Assembly: GCA_052143575.1 (NCBI GenBank)
Contig: JBKQSP010000033.1
Location: 12,594 to 76,593 of the forward strand
DNA: 64,000 bases
Direction: 5' to 3'
From: JAKACA01 sp052143575
GTDB taxonomy: Bacteria; Actinomycetota; Acidimicrobiia; Acidimicrobiales; Bog-793
Part shown: in pieces, positions 42,703 to 50,760 of the stretch
Numbering within the stretch: position 1 is the stretch's first letter
Layout of the letters: the number at the start of each line of letters is the position of its first letter
The notes under the pieces: model-generated
The model's database searches: none
The model's input: the letters and a program-made list of their open reading frames with translations, nothing else
What the model was told of the DNA's origin: nothing
Program-made: the position numbers and the translations under genes

Positions 42703-44299
42703 CGCCCTCTACGACTGGATCGACAACCGTTTGAACATCTCCGGTGGCGGCCGGAAGATGGTCAACAAGATCTTCCCGGACCACTGGTCGTTCATGATCG
42801 GTGAGATCGCCCTCTATTCCTTCGTGATCCTGCTGGCCACGGGCGTCTTCCTCACGCTCTACTTCGTGCCGTCGTCCACCGACGTCGTCTACAACGGTCC
42901 CTACCTGCCCCTCGACGGCGTCCACATGTCCGAGGCGTATCTCTCCACGATCAACCTGAGCTTCAGCGTGCGCTGCGGGCTGTTGATGCGCCAGATGCAC
43001 CACTGGGCGGCGAACATCTTCGTCGGCGCCATCGTCGTGCACATGTGCCGGGTGTTCTTCACCGGCGGCTTCCGCCGCCCACGCGAGCTCAACTGGATCA
43101 TCGGCATGAACATGCTGATCCTGGCGATCTTCGAGGGTTTCCTCGGCTACTCGCTGCCGGACGACCTCGTCTCGGGAACGGGCATCCGCATCTCGTACTC
43201 GATCCTCGAGACGCTCCCGTTGGTCGGCACCTACCTTGCCAACTTCCTCTTCGGTGGATCCTTCCCCGGTACCGCCCTCATCCCGCGCTTCTTCATCATC
43301 CACGTGCTCATCCTGCCTGCGATCATCGCCGGGCTCCTCGGCGGCCACCTCACGCTGCTCGTCCGACAGAAGCACACCCAGTTCAAGGGCCACGGCGCCA
43401 CCGAGCACAACGTCGTCGGGGCACCCATGTGGCCGACGTTCATCGCCAAGACGAACGGCTTCCTGCTCCTCGTGGCCGCCGTGACAGCCATCCTGGCGGC
43501 CGCCGTGCAGATCAACCCGATCTGGCTCTACGGCCCCTACCGGCCCTACGTCGTCACCTACGCCGTCCAGCCCGACTGGTACATGGGCTGGCTCGATGGC
43601 GGCCTCCGCATCATGCCGCACTGGCAGACGGTCATCGGCGGTCGCGTCTTCTTCCCGAACGCCTTCTGGCCTGCCATCGTCCTGCCGGGCATCACGTTCA
43701 CCGTCCTCATGCTGTGGCCTTTCATCGAGCAGCGCCTCACGGGCGACCGTGAGGACCACCAGCTGCTCGACCGCCCGCGGGACCGCCCGAAGCGAACGGC
43801 TCTCGGAGCGGCCGTTCTCAGCTTCTACTTCGTGTTGTTCGGGGCGAGCGCGACCGACGTTCTCGCCAACTACCTGAACGTCTCCCTGAACGCCGTGCTG
43901 ACGTCGTTCCAGGTCCTCGTCTTCGTCGTGCCGATCGTGACGTATCCCGTGGCGCTCAAGATCTGCCGCGAGCTGCAGGCGACGGCGGGCGGTGGCAAGA
44001 CGAAGGTGCACAACATCGTCATCCGCAGCGCCGAGGGCGGGTACTCGGCGGTACCTTCACAGTCTCGCCCCGGAGACGCCGTTCCCGAGCTCGAGCCGGT
44101 GGCGCTCGACACGAGCATCGTCCTGCCCGCCCTCGTTGGGTCGCCGTCCTATGAGGCGGTGGACCGCTCCGGGCTCGGCGCCCGGGCGGCAGCCGCCGAC
44201 GGACTCGGCGACGGGAACGGCACGGCGGGGACGACCGACGGCAACGGTGGCGCGCCGGCCCGTCGCGGCGTCTTCCGCATCCCTCGCAACTACCGCTGA
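42695..44299 (+). CDS. qcrB: Cytochrome b subunit of the bc1 complex
   Basis: 534 residues. Eight membrane helices with the b-heme His pairs in MHHWAANIFVGAIVVHMCRV and IIHVLILPAIIAGLLGGHLT, quinol-site PDW-type motif VQPDWYMGW, and a polar C-terminal extension of ~120 residues containing SAEGGYSAVPSQS. The long extension is usual in actinobacterial QcrB. GTG 42695 starts inside the qcrA end. A weak inverted repeat (TGCGGGCA ... TGCCCGCA) lies about 10-45 bases after the stop and might serve as a terminator. Confidence 0.95.
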   Translation: MINALYDWIDNRLNISGGGRKMVNKIFPDHWSFMIGEIALYSFVILLATGVFLTLYFVPSSTDVVYNGPYLPLDGVHMSEAYLSTINLSFSVRCGLLMRQMHHWAANIFVGAIVVHMCRVFFTGGFRRPRELNWIIGMNMLILAIFEGFLGYSLPDDLVSGTGIRISYSILETLPLVGTYLANFLFGGSFPGTALIPRFFIIHVLILPAIIAGLLGGHLTLLVRQKHTQFKGHGATEHNVVGAPMWPTFIAKTNGFLLLVAAVTAILAAAVQINPIWLYGPYRPYVVTYAVQPDWYMGWLDGGLRIMPHWQTVIGGRVFFPNAFWPAIVLPGITFTVLMLWPFIEQRLTGDREDHQLLDRPRDRPKRTALGAAVLSFYFVLFGASATDVLANYLNVSLNAVLTSFQVLVFVVPIVTYPVALKICRELQATAGGGKTKVHNIVIRSAEGGYSAVPSQSRPGDAVPELEPVALDTSIVLPALVGSPSYEAVDRSGLGARAAAADGLGDGNGTAGTTDGNGGAPARRGVFRIPRNYR

Positions 44300-44399
44300 G
44301 GCCCTGCGGGCAGGAGACGCACGCCTGAGGAATTGCCCGCAAGCTCGTAGGCGTCCCCGACGTCTGCAGACTGTGGGACTCGCACGATTCGCACGAGCG

Positions 44400-45302
44400 A
44401 TGCAGGCTCGAGGCCGGGAGACGGCCTTCCTCGTCCTCGTCCTCGCCCTCGCCGGCTGTTCTGCCACGGGCGTACGAGCCGGAACCGCCATCACAGCGAC
44501 GACACGGGCGACCTCCACGACGGCGGTGACGACGACGACGGCGCCGACGACCGTCTACTACCTGTCGCTCGGCGACTCCGTCGGCATGTGGGACGGCCGC
44601 CGCTCCTACCCCTACCTCATCGCCGCCTACTACCGGGCTGCAGGGCTTTCCCGGCTCCGATTGGTGGACATGTCGTGTTCGGGAGAGACGACGTCCTCGA
44701 TGATCTCGCACTCGACCTGTGCTCCCGGCGGATCTCAGTACCGCAACGCCGTGAGGTTTCTTCGCGTCCATCGGGGGGCCGTTGCACTCGTGACGATCGG
44801 GATCGGGGGCAACGACGTCGTCGGATGCGCCAGCCTCACGATCGACACCGGTTGTCTGGCGACAGGGCTGCGGCTCATGCAGGCAAACCTCGCCCTCATC
44901 CTGGCGGGGCTCCGCACGGCTGCCGGTCCCGCCGTCCGCTTTGTCGGCATGAACATCTACGACCCCCTCCTCGGCAACTGGCTGGCACCCGGCGCCGGCC
45001 GCGCTCTCGCTCTGGCTGCCGTCGCCGCAGTGAGGCGCCTCAGCAACGACATGGACGAGCGATTGGCGGCCGCCTCCATGCCGGTGGCGAACGTCGAAGG
45101 CGCCTTCGACTCGAACGACATGGGGCGATTCGTGTCATCGCCCTGGGGCAGGGTGCCCGTGGCGGTCGACCGTGCCTGCCAGCTGCTCGACATCACGTGT
45201 CGTGCCGGCGTCGTCGAAGGCTTCGGGGACGACCCGAACGACGCCGGCGCCGTCGTGATCGCCCGCACTTTCGAGCACGTGATCGGTGTGCTGCGCCCGT
45301 AG
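44400..45302 (+). CDS. SGNH/GDSL hydrolase-like lipoprotein with a degenerate block V
   Basis: 300 residues. Signal peptide with lipobox LALAGCS, then a Thr-rich linker. SGNH block I is LSLGDSVGMW (Ser), block III is GIGGNDVV (Asn), and a Gly-containing VDMSCSGET block II is present. Block V, normally D-x-x-H-P, reads DDPNDAGAVVI: the position of the catalytic His before PNDAG is Asp, and the Asp three places earlier is replaced by Phe (FGDD). It may be inactive, or the catalytic dyad may lie elsewhere. ATG 44400 gives a normal signal; GTG 44373 is an alternative. Exported and membrane-anchored. Confidence 0.75.
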   Translation: MQARGRETAFLVLVLALAGCSATGVRAGTAITATTRATSTTAVTTTTAPTTVYYLSLGDSVGMWDGRRSYPYLIAAYYRAAGLSRLRLVDMSCSGETTSSMISHSTCAPGGSQYRNAVRFLRVHRGAVALVTIGIGGNDVVGCASLTIDTGCLATGLRLMQANLALILAGLRTAAGPAVRFVGMNIYDPLLGNWLAPGAGRALALAAVAAVRRLSNDMDERLAAASMPVANVEGAFDSNDMGRFVSSPWGRVPVAVDRACQLLDITCRAGVVEGFGDDPNDAGAVVIARTFEHVIGVLRP

Positions 45303-45387
45303 CGGGTCGGGCCGATGGGGAGCACCGCGGGTTCGTGCCCCGCCAGCCACGCCTATCGATACGTGATCGTCTCGTTACCGCAATACG

Positions 45388-46086
45388 ATGTCGCCGGTGA
45401 GCCAGGGACAACGATCAGGCAGGGCGGAACCGCGAGAAACCCGTCCGAGCCGCATCGAGGGCTCCTCGCGAACACGAGTAGGCCGGGGCGAGCAAGCACG
45501 GCAGCGGGTGCTTCGCGCCGCCCTCGAGGTGTTGGCGGAGAGCGGGCTGGCCGGCTTCAACATGGAGTCGATCGCCCGCAAGGCGGGTGCCGGCAAGGCG
45601 ACGGTCTACCGTCACTGGGCGTCACCCTCCACGCTCCTCGTCGACGCCATGGACGCCCAGTTTCGGCCCTTCCCCGCCGTCTCCACCGGCGACGTGAGGG
45701 CTGACCTCGTCAGCCTTCTCTCGACCTTGACGTCGCTGCTCAACGACTCACCCTTCCCCGGGCTGATGGCGGCGTTCATCGACGCCGTCGAGCGCGATCC
45801 GGCGCTCGGCGGCTTGCACGCCGAGCTCACAAGCCGGCGCCGCCAGCCGATGCTCGATCTCCTCGCCGAAGCAGTCCGCCGCCATGACATCGTCGCCGAC
45901 GCCGACCCCGAACTCGTCGTCGACCTCCTCACCGGTCCCTTCTTCTACCGCCGCTTCATCGCCCACCGGTCGATACCGCCCGGGATGGCAGCAGCCGTCG
46001 TCGATCAGGTTCTCGTATCGCTGCGGCCAAACGCATCCGACAAGCCGCCGCGGCGACCGCCTCGCCAAGCCGCAGAACGTCCCTAG
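45388..46086 (+). CDS. TetR family regulator
   Basis: 232 residues. After a basic Arg/Ser-rich N-terminus comes RQRVLRAALEVLAESGLAGF and KAGAGKATVYRHWASPSTLL, a standard TetR DNA-binding domain. The ligand domain contains LVSLLSTLTSLLN and FFYRRFIAHRSIPPG. The nearby promoter contains TATCGATACG (45354-45363), a half-site of the palindrome ahead of the convergent methyltransferase gene. The 3' ends of the two genes overlap by 4 bases. Likely the repressor of both. Confidence 0.88.
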   Translation: MSPVSQGQRSGRAEPRETRPSRIEGSSRTRVGRGEQARQRVLRAALEVLAESGLAGFNMESIARKAGAGKATVYRHWASPSTLLVDAMDAQFRPFPAVSTGDVRADLVSLLSTLTSLLNDSPFPGLMAAFIDAVERDPALGGLHAELTSRRRQPMLDLLAEAVRRHDIVADADPELVVDLLTGPFFYRRFIAHRSIPPGMAAAVVDQVLVSLRPNASDKPPRRPPRQAAERP

Positions 46087-46562
46087 GGCGCCGAGGGTCG
46101 CCTCGGGAGCCAACGGCTCACGCGCCGCTTGTACTCCAGATAGCCGTCGCCGAACGAGCGGCGCAGGACCGGCTCCTCGTAGCCGATCACGAAGACGTGA
46201 ACAACGACAGCCATCTCGGCGGCGTACTCGAGCAGCGAGACGGACTCGAAGATCCACGCCTCCCCGAGGACGACCGTGATTGCCGCCAGATAGATCGGGT
46301 TCCGCACCCAGCGATAGGGACCGGACACCACCAACTGGCGGGGTGGATCCCAGGGTCCCGGCGTGCCTCGACCCCTCACGGCGAACGCCCGCGCGCACCA
46401 CACGTACAGGCTCAGGCCGACGAGGACCACCGCCAAAGCGGGCCACACCGACGGCGACGGCAAGCGCCAGTCGTGAGACAGGAGCCACCACGGCAAGAGC
46501 ACTGCCCCGACTCCCGGGATCACGAGGCTGAACACGATGTTCTTCACGAGGAGGCGGCTCAC
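46083..46562 (-). CDS. Isoprenylcysteine carboxyl methyltransferase (ICMT/NnrU-like) membrane protein
   Basis: About 159 residues with four membrane helices (IVFSLVIPGVGAVLLPWW; SVWPALAVVLVGLSLYVW; VRNPIYLAAITVVLGEAW). The motif GPYRWVRNPIYLAAI is the SAM-binding ICMT/PEMT signature; EEPVLRRSFGDGYLEYKRRV completes it. GTG 46562 is chosen because upstream extension (to 46661) would place the coding sequence across a perfect palindrome; the extension has no ribosome site. Target unknown (small hydrophobic or prenylated substrate). Convergent with the TetR gene. Confidence 0.8.
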   Translation of the reverse strand: MSRLLVKNIVFSLVIPGVGAVLLPWWLLSHDWRLPSPSVWPALAVVLVGLSLYVWCARAFAVRGRGTPGPWDPPRQLVVSGPYRWVRNPIYLAAITVVLGEAWIFESVSLLEYAAEMAVVVHVFVIGYEEPVLRRSFGDGYLEYKRRVSRWLPRRPSAP

Positions 46563-46594
46563 GATCCGTGCGGCGCCTTCCTCGAGTCTGACAT

Positions 46595-46618
46595 CATCGA
46601 TACGGTATCGTATCGATG
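46595..46618. promoter_or_regulatory. Perfect 24-bp palindromic operator ahead of the ICMT-like gene
   Basis: CATCGATACG-GTAT-CGTATCGATG, ten-base arms, lies 33 bases upstream of the ICMT-like start, in a 318-base gap (46563-46880) that otherwise holds no gene I can see. The TetR promoter at 45354-45363 carries a half-site, TATCGATACG, so one repressor may bind both. Perfect arms of this length are rare by chance in DNA this GC-rich. Confidence 0.75.
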
Positions 46619-46880
46619 AGCTGACGGAGTTCGTTCGCTGGTCAGGTTCGGCCGTAAGCAAGCCTCCCAGCCAAGGTGACTGCCGCCGGCCTGTCGAGTT
46701 CGGTGAGACGCGGAGTGCACCGCACGCGACTACCTGGCCAACCCGGGGACCCAGTCCGTGACCCGACAGCTTGGTGCGGAAGCGAGGGCTCTCCCGCGGC
46801 CCTCATCGGCTGAATTCGCCTCGGCAGGGCACGGACCCCCTGTTAGCCTGCCGGGCAGTCCGATCGCGGGAGGACACAGA

Positions 46881-48755
46881 ATGCGTGCAGAACTCGAGCA
46901 GCCGGCGGCGACCGGGGCGGGGCGTCCGCATCGACGGACCATGCTTCGCCGGTGCCGAGGGACAGCCTTCGCCACGGTGCTGGCTGCGGGCGTGCTGGCC
47001 GGAACCTCGTCCGCCGCTTCCGCCGCCACGGCCGTCACGCTGTACGTCGCCAAGTCAGGAACCGCCACCAGCGGCTGCACCGCCTCCAAACCATGCGCCA
47101 CCATCGCCGACGGCATCGAGGCGGCTGAATCGCTCAGCGGCGACACCGTCACGATCGACGTCGCCGCATCGACAACGCATTACGACGAGAACTTGACGGT
47201 CGAGGACACGACGAATCCGTCGCTCACCATCAAGGGAGCCGGCGCCACGAGCACGACGCTCGACGGTTCGAGCGACGGTACGCCCGACCTCGAGGTTGGC
47301 GCCGGCGTCGTGACGATCAGCGGGCTCTCCATCGTGAACGGCGTCGCCTCCTACCCGGGCGGCGGGGTGGAGAACTCCGCCACGCTCACCCTCTCGGGCG
47401 ACACCCTCTCGGGCGACTCGGGCACCTACGGGGGTGCCATCCACAACACCGGAACGCTCACGCTCACCGGCGACACCATCTCGCGCGACGACGGCAGTGA
47501 AGGGGGCGGCGGCCTCTACAACCAGGGCCCCGCCACCCTCGACGACGACACGTTCTCGCAGGATTCGGGATACGACGGCGACGGCGTCTTCAACACGACG
47601 GCCACGCTCACCGGCAGCGGCGACACGTTTTCGTCGGATTCCGGCGCCGACGAGGGCGGCGGCCTCTACAACGCGTCGGGCGATGTCACGCTCGCCGACA
47701 GCACCTTCAGCGACAACTCGGCGGTCTACGGCGGCGCGGCGTTCAACTACACGGGCCACCTCACGCTCACCGGTGGCACTCTCTCGGGTGACAAGGCGAG
47801 CGCCGAGTACGGCGGCGGCGTCGCCAACTACACCGGCACCGTCATCCTCACCGACGAGACCGTTTCGGGCGACACCGCCGCGACCGACGGTGCCGGCGTC
47901 TTCAGCGAGGGATCGGCCACGCTCACCGACGACACCCTCTCGGGCGACAAGGCTTCGTCCGGCGGTGGCGTCTTCAGCGACGGCACGCTGCTCATGACGA
48001 ACGACACGCTCTTTGGCGACGAGGCTTCCTCGGAAGGCGGCGGCATCTACTCCGGCGACACGGCCACGCTTACCGACGACACCCTCTCGCAGGACACGGC
48101 CTCCGACGGCGGGGGCATCGTGGCCTTCGAGACGGTGACCGTCGCTTCCTCGATCCTCGAGGCGGCACCATGTGCGGGTATCGACTTCTCCGACGGTGGC
48201 CACAACGTGGAGTCGGACGACTCATGTGGATTCGGCGCCACGAGCAAGGTGAACAGCCACACCATCGCGCTCGCCGCCGCCCTTGCTCGCAACGGCTCGA
48301 AGGGTCCCGAGACCCTTGCCATCGCGCCGGGCAGCTCTGCCTACGACGAGGTGCCGAGCGCCCATTGCACGGTCGGGACCGATGAGCGGGGCATGCACCG
48401 ACCGGGCGAGCTCGGCCAGAGTGCCTGCGACGCCGGCGCCTTCGAGTTCCAGTCGAGCGTCGCCTCACCTGCTCAACACGTGCGGGCGACGGCACGTAAC
48501 AAGTCGATCACGCTCCACTGGAGCGCTCCCGCTTCCAACGGCGGCCTCGCCGTCTCGGGCTATAACGCCTACTGCTCGAAGACGAGGCCCGTGTCCACCA
48601 AGGGGCCGCCGGGGGCAAAGGTGAGCGGCAAGGATTACTCCGCCACTCTGAAGGGACTCAAGAACGGCACGAAGTACTACTGCGTCGTGCTCGCCCTCAA
48701 CGCAAAGGGCACGTCGTCACCGTCGTCAACGGTGACGACGACGCCAAAGAAGTGA
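46881..48755 (+). CDS. Exported right-handed beta-helix surface protein with a fibronectin III-like end
   Basis: 624 residues. Signal peptide (ATVLAAGVLAGTSSAASAA), then repeats built from short beta-strand turns such as TLSGDTLSGDSGTYGGAI and LTDDTLSGDKASSGGG, about 24 residues per turn, giving a parallel beta-helix (polymorphic membrane/choice-of-anchor type). The end (~535-624) is fibronectin III-like: ITLHWSAPASNGGLAVSGYN. No sortase motif is seen. ATG 46881 follows GGGAGGA at the right spacing; longer upstream reading has no site. Probably a cell-surface adhesin or polymer-binding protein. Confidence 0.8.
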   Translation: MRAELEQPAATGAGRPHRRTMLRRCRGTAFATVLAAGVLAGTSSAASAATAVTLYVAKSGTATSGCTASKPCATIADGIEAAESLSGDTVTIDVAASTTHYDENLTVEDTTNPSLTIKGAGATSTTLDGSSDGTPDLEVGAGVVTISGLSIVNGVASYPGGGVENSATLTLSGDTLSGDSGTYGGAIHNTGTLTLTGDTISRDDGSEGGGGLYNQGPATLDDDTFSQDSGYDGDGVFNTTATLTGSGDTFSSDSGADEGGGLYNASGDVTLADSTFSDNSAVYGGAAFNYTGHLTLTGGTLSGDKASAEYGGGVANYTGTVILTDETVSGDTAATDGAGVFSEGSATLTDDTLSGDKASSGGGVFSDGTLLMTNDTLFGDEASSEGGGIYSGDTATLTDDTLSQDTASDGGGIVAFETVTVASSILEAAPCAGIDFSDGGHNVESDDSCGFGATSKVNSHTIALAAALARNGSKGPETLAIAPGSSAYDEVPSAHCTVGTDERGMHRPGELGQSACDAGAFEFQSSVASPAQHVRATARNKSITLHWSAPASNGGLAVSGYNAYCSKTRPVSTKGPPGAKVSGKDYSATLKGLKNGTKYYCVVLALNAKGTSSPSSTVTTTPKK

Positions 48756-49208
48756 TTGGCGGGAATGTCGTCTAGAGGCTGCTGAGCGCGCGCTGGGAAC
48801 GAATGTTGGGACGGCGGGGCCGGGGAGCTTCTGGGTATCCTCGATGGCATGGAGGCGGCTGACACACTGACGTAGCGGGAATGAGCCGAAAGTCCTCGCC
48901 TGCCTTCCGGCGCATTCAAAGTCTCCGGCGTTCGCGAGAACTGGCAAAGCGCAGCGCAATGAGCCAAGCCCGGTGGGCAGAATCGGGACGCTGGCGAGGC
49001 CGCGACGGATATAGGAGAGCGATCTCCAAGTGCTCGTATCGATGGCGCGGACCCTGGTTCTATTGCAGCAGGCCGTACTCGTCCTCCCGGTCGAACTGAC
49101 CAACCAGCGCAAAGCGAGCACCGCAAGCCCGATACCCGCCGTGGCGGGTGGAAAGACATGCCGTGGACGCAGTGCGAGACGATCAGGCCGCTGAGCAGGG
49201 ATTTTCAG
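48756..49208. other. Gene-poor stretch before tRNA-Thr
   Basis: A 453-base gap. Only short, low-quality frames occur. On the minus strand (around 49065-49120) a short reading FDREDEYGLLQ ends at a stop and looks protein-like, perhaps the tail of a lost gene, but it has no start or partner. No terminator, riboswitch or known RNA was recognised. Confidence 0.5.
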
Positions 49209-49281
49209 AGCCGGTGGTGGGACTCGAACCCACGACCTGACGATTACAAGTCGCCTGCGCTTCCAGCTGCGCCACACCGGC
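49209..49281 (-). tRNA. tRNA-Thr (anticodon TGT)
   Basis: On the minus strand a 73-nt cloverleaf: acceptor GCCGGTG/CACCGGC perfectly paired, D arm with GCGCAGCTGG, anticodon loop CTTGTAA with stem GGCGA/TCGTC, T arm GTGGGTTCGAGTCCCAC. Reads ACA codons. CCA is not encoded. Its 5' end lies 200 bases from sqdB. Confidence 0.93.
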
Positions 49282-49489
49282 GGGTACCGCAGTGTCGCGC
49301 ATCCCGGGCTGCGGTGGTGACACGGGCGTGCTGCCGCCAGGCGTCTCGCGTCCACGGCGGATACACTGGCTCGGATCACGCGAACAGCTAGGCTGTCGCG
49401 CGCCCGCAGGTCGATCACAACAGCGGTCGCGAGGCGCGATCCGGACCTGCGTAGAGTCGATCAAAACACAAAAGGAGATCAGCTTCCCC

Positions 49490-50674
49490 ATGAGGATCCT
49501 CGTGCTCGGAGGCGACGGCTATCTCGGTTGGCCGACCGCCTTGCATCTATCGGCCCGGGGGCACGACGTCGGCATCGTCGACAACTTCGCCCGCCGGAAT
49601 TACGACTACGAGATGGGCGCCAACAGCCTTGTCCCCATCCGCCAGATGCAGCGGCGAGTCGCCACCTGGAAAGAGATGTCGGGCCACACGATCCAGCCGT
49701 TCATCGGCGATCTGACCGACAACGACTTCCTCGAGGCGAGCTTGCGTGACTTCGGCCCAGAGGCCATCGTCCACTTCGCAGAACAGCGGTCGGCGCCTTA
49801 TTCGATGATCGACCGCAAGCACGCCGTCTACACCCAGGTGAACAACGTCGTCGGCACGCTCAACCTGCTGTACGCGATCAAGGACATCGACCCGACGATC
49901 CACCTTGTCAAGCTGGGGACGATGGGTGAGTACGGGGCGCCGAACATCGACATCGAAGAGGGCTTCATCGAGATCACGCACAAGGGCAGGACCGACATCC
50001 TTCCCTACCCGAAGCAGCCGAACTCCTTCTACCACCTGTCCAAGGTGCACGACAGCCACAACATCCAGTTCGCCTGCCGGATCTGGGGCTTGCGGTCCAC
50101 CGACCTCAACCAGGGCATCGTCTACGGGCAGGAGACGCCCGAGACGGCGCTGCACCCCGACCTGCGCACCCGCTACGACTACGACGGGGTCTTCGGCACG
50201 GTTCTCAACCGCTTCGCCGTGCAGGCTGCCGTCGGATACCCGCTCACCGTGTACGGCAAGGGCGGTCAGACGAGAGCGATGCTCGACATCCGCGACACGC
50301 TCGCCTGCGTCGAGCTTGCGTGCATCAACCCGGCCGAGCCGGCCGAGTTCCGGGTCTTCAACCAGTTCACCGAGTCGTTCTCCGTGAAGGATCTGGCGGA
50401 GTGGGTGGCCCGGGTGGCTCCGTTCGACGTCGAGATCGACTCGATCCCGAACCCGCGCGTCGAGAGCGAGGACCACTACTACAACGCCGTGACGACAAAG
50501 CTCCCCTCGCTCGGCCTGAAGCCGCACCTGTTGAGCGACGAGACGGTCCTGCACCTGGTCGAGACGGCGAAGGAGCACAAGGACCGGGTGAACTTCGAGG
50601 CGATCCGCCCGACGGTCAACTGGCGCTCCACTCACAGCGACGTCAGCATCGCCGGCGGGGCCGTCGGCAGCTGA
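49490..50674 (+). CDS. sqdB: UDP-sulfoquinovose synthase (sulfolipid biosynthesis)
   Basis: 394 residues. NAD fold VLGGDGYLGWPTALHL (GxxGxxG), then VHFAEQRSAPYSMIDR and the SDR catalytic residues in LGTMGEYG and YHLSKVHDS (YxxxK), plus SLGLKPHLL at the C-terminus. These are SqdB signatures; the enzyme makes UDP-sulfoquinovose from UDP-glucose and sulfite for sulfoquinovosyl lipids. AAAGGAG lies 12 bases before ATG 49490. No sqdX/sqdC partner is in the window, so sulfolipid output cannot be confirmed; the product could feed another sugar pathway. Confidence 0.9.
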   Translation: MRILVLGGDGYLGWPTALHLSARGHDVGIVDNFARRNYDYEMGANSLVPIRQMQRRVATWKEMSGHTIQPFIGDLTDNDFLEASLRDFGPEAIVHFAEQRSAPYSMIDRKHAVYTQVNNVVGTLNLLYAIKDIDPTIHLVKLGTMGEYGAPNIDIEEGFIEITHKGRTDILPYPKQPNSFYHLSKVHDSHNIQFACRIWGLRSTDLNQGIVYGQETPETALHPDLRTRYDYDGVFGTVLNRFAVQAAVGYPLTVYGKGGQTRAMLDIRDTLACVELACINPAEPAEFRVFNQFTESFSVKDLAEWVARVAPFDVEIDSIPNPRVESEDHYYNAVTTKLPSLGLKPHLLSDETVLHLVETAKEHKDRVNFEAIRPTVNWRSTHSDVSIAGGAVGS

Positions 50675-50760
50675 ACCTCCCGGCTCGGTGCCGGCGGTCA
50701 GCACCGCCGGATCACGGAGGACGGCAGTCCGGCGCCCTCAGGCACTAGCTTCACCTGGTC

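Noticed and set aside
42407..44011. 534-codon minus-strand frame over qcrB
   Set aside because: Antisense shadow of a heme-binding membrane protein; Glu/Asp/Val-rich and motif-free.
47300..48100. Repeating blocks that could suggest a CRISPR or IS-type array
   Set aside because: The blocks are imperfect, in-frame, and match beta-helix turns of the surface protein at 46881-48755.
48881..49099. 72-codon plus-strand frame
   Set aside because: Arg/Ser-rich, no ribosome site or motif; the gap is described as gene-poor instead.
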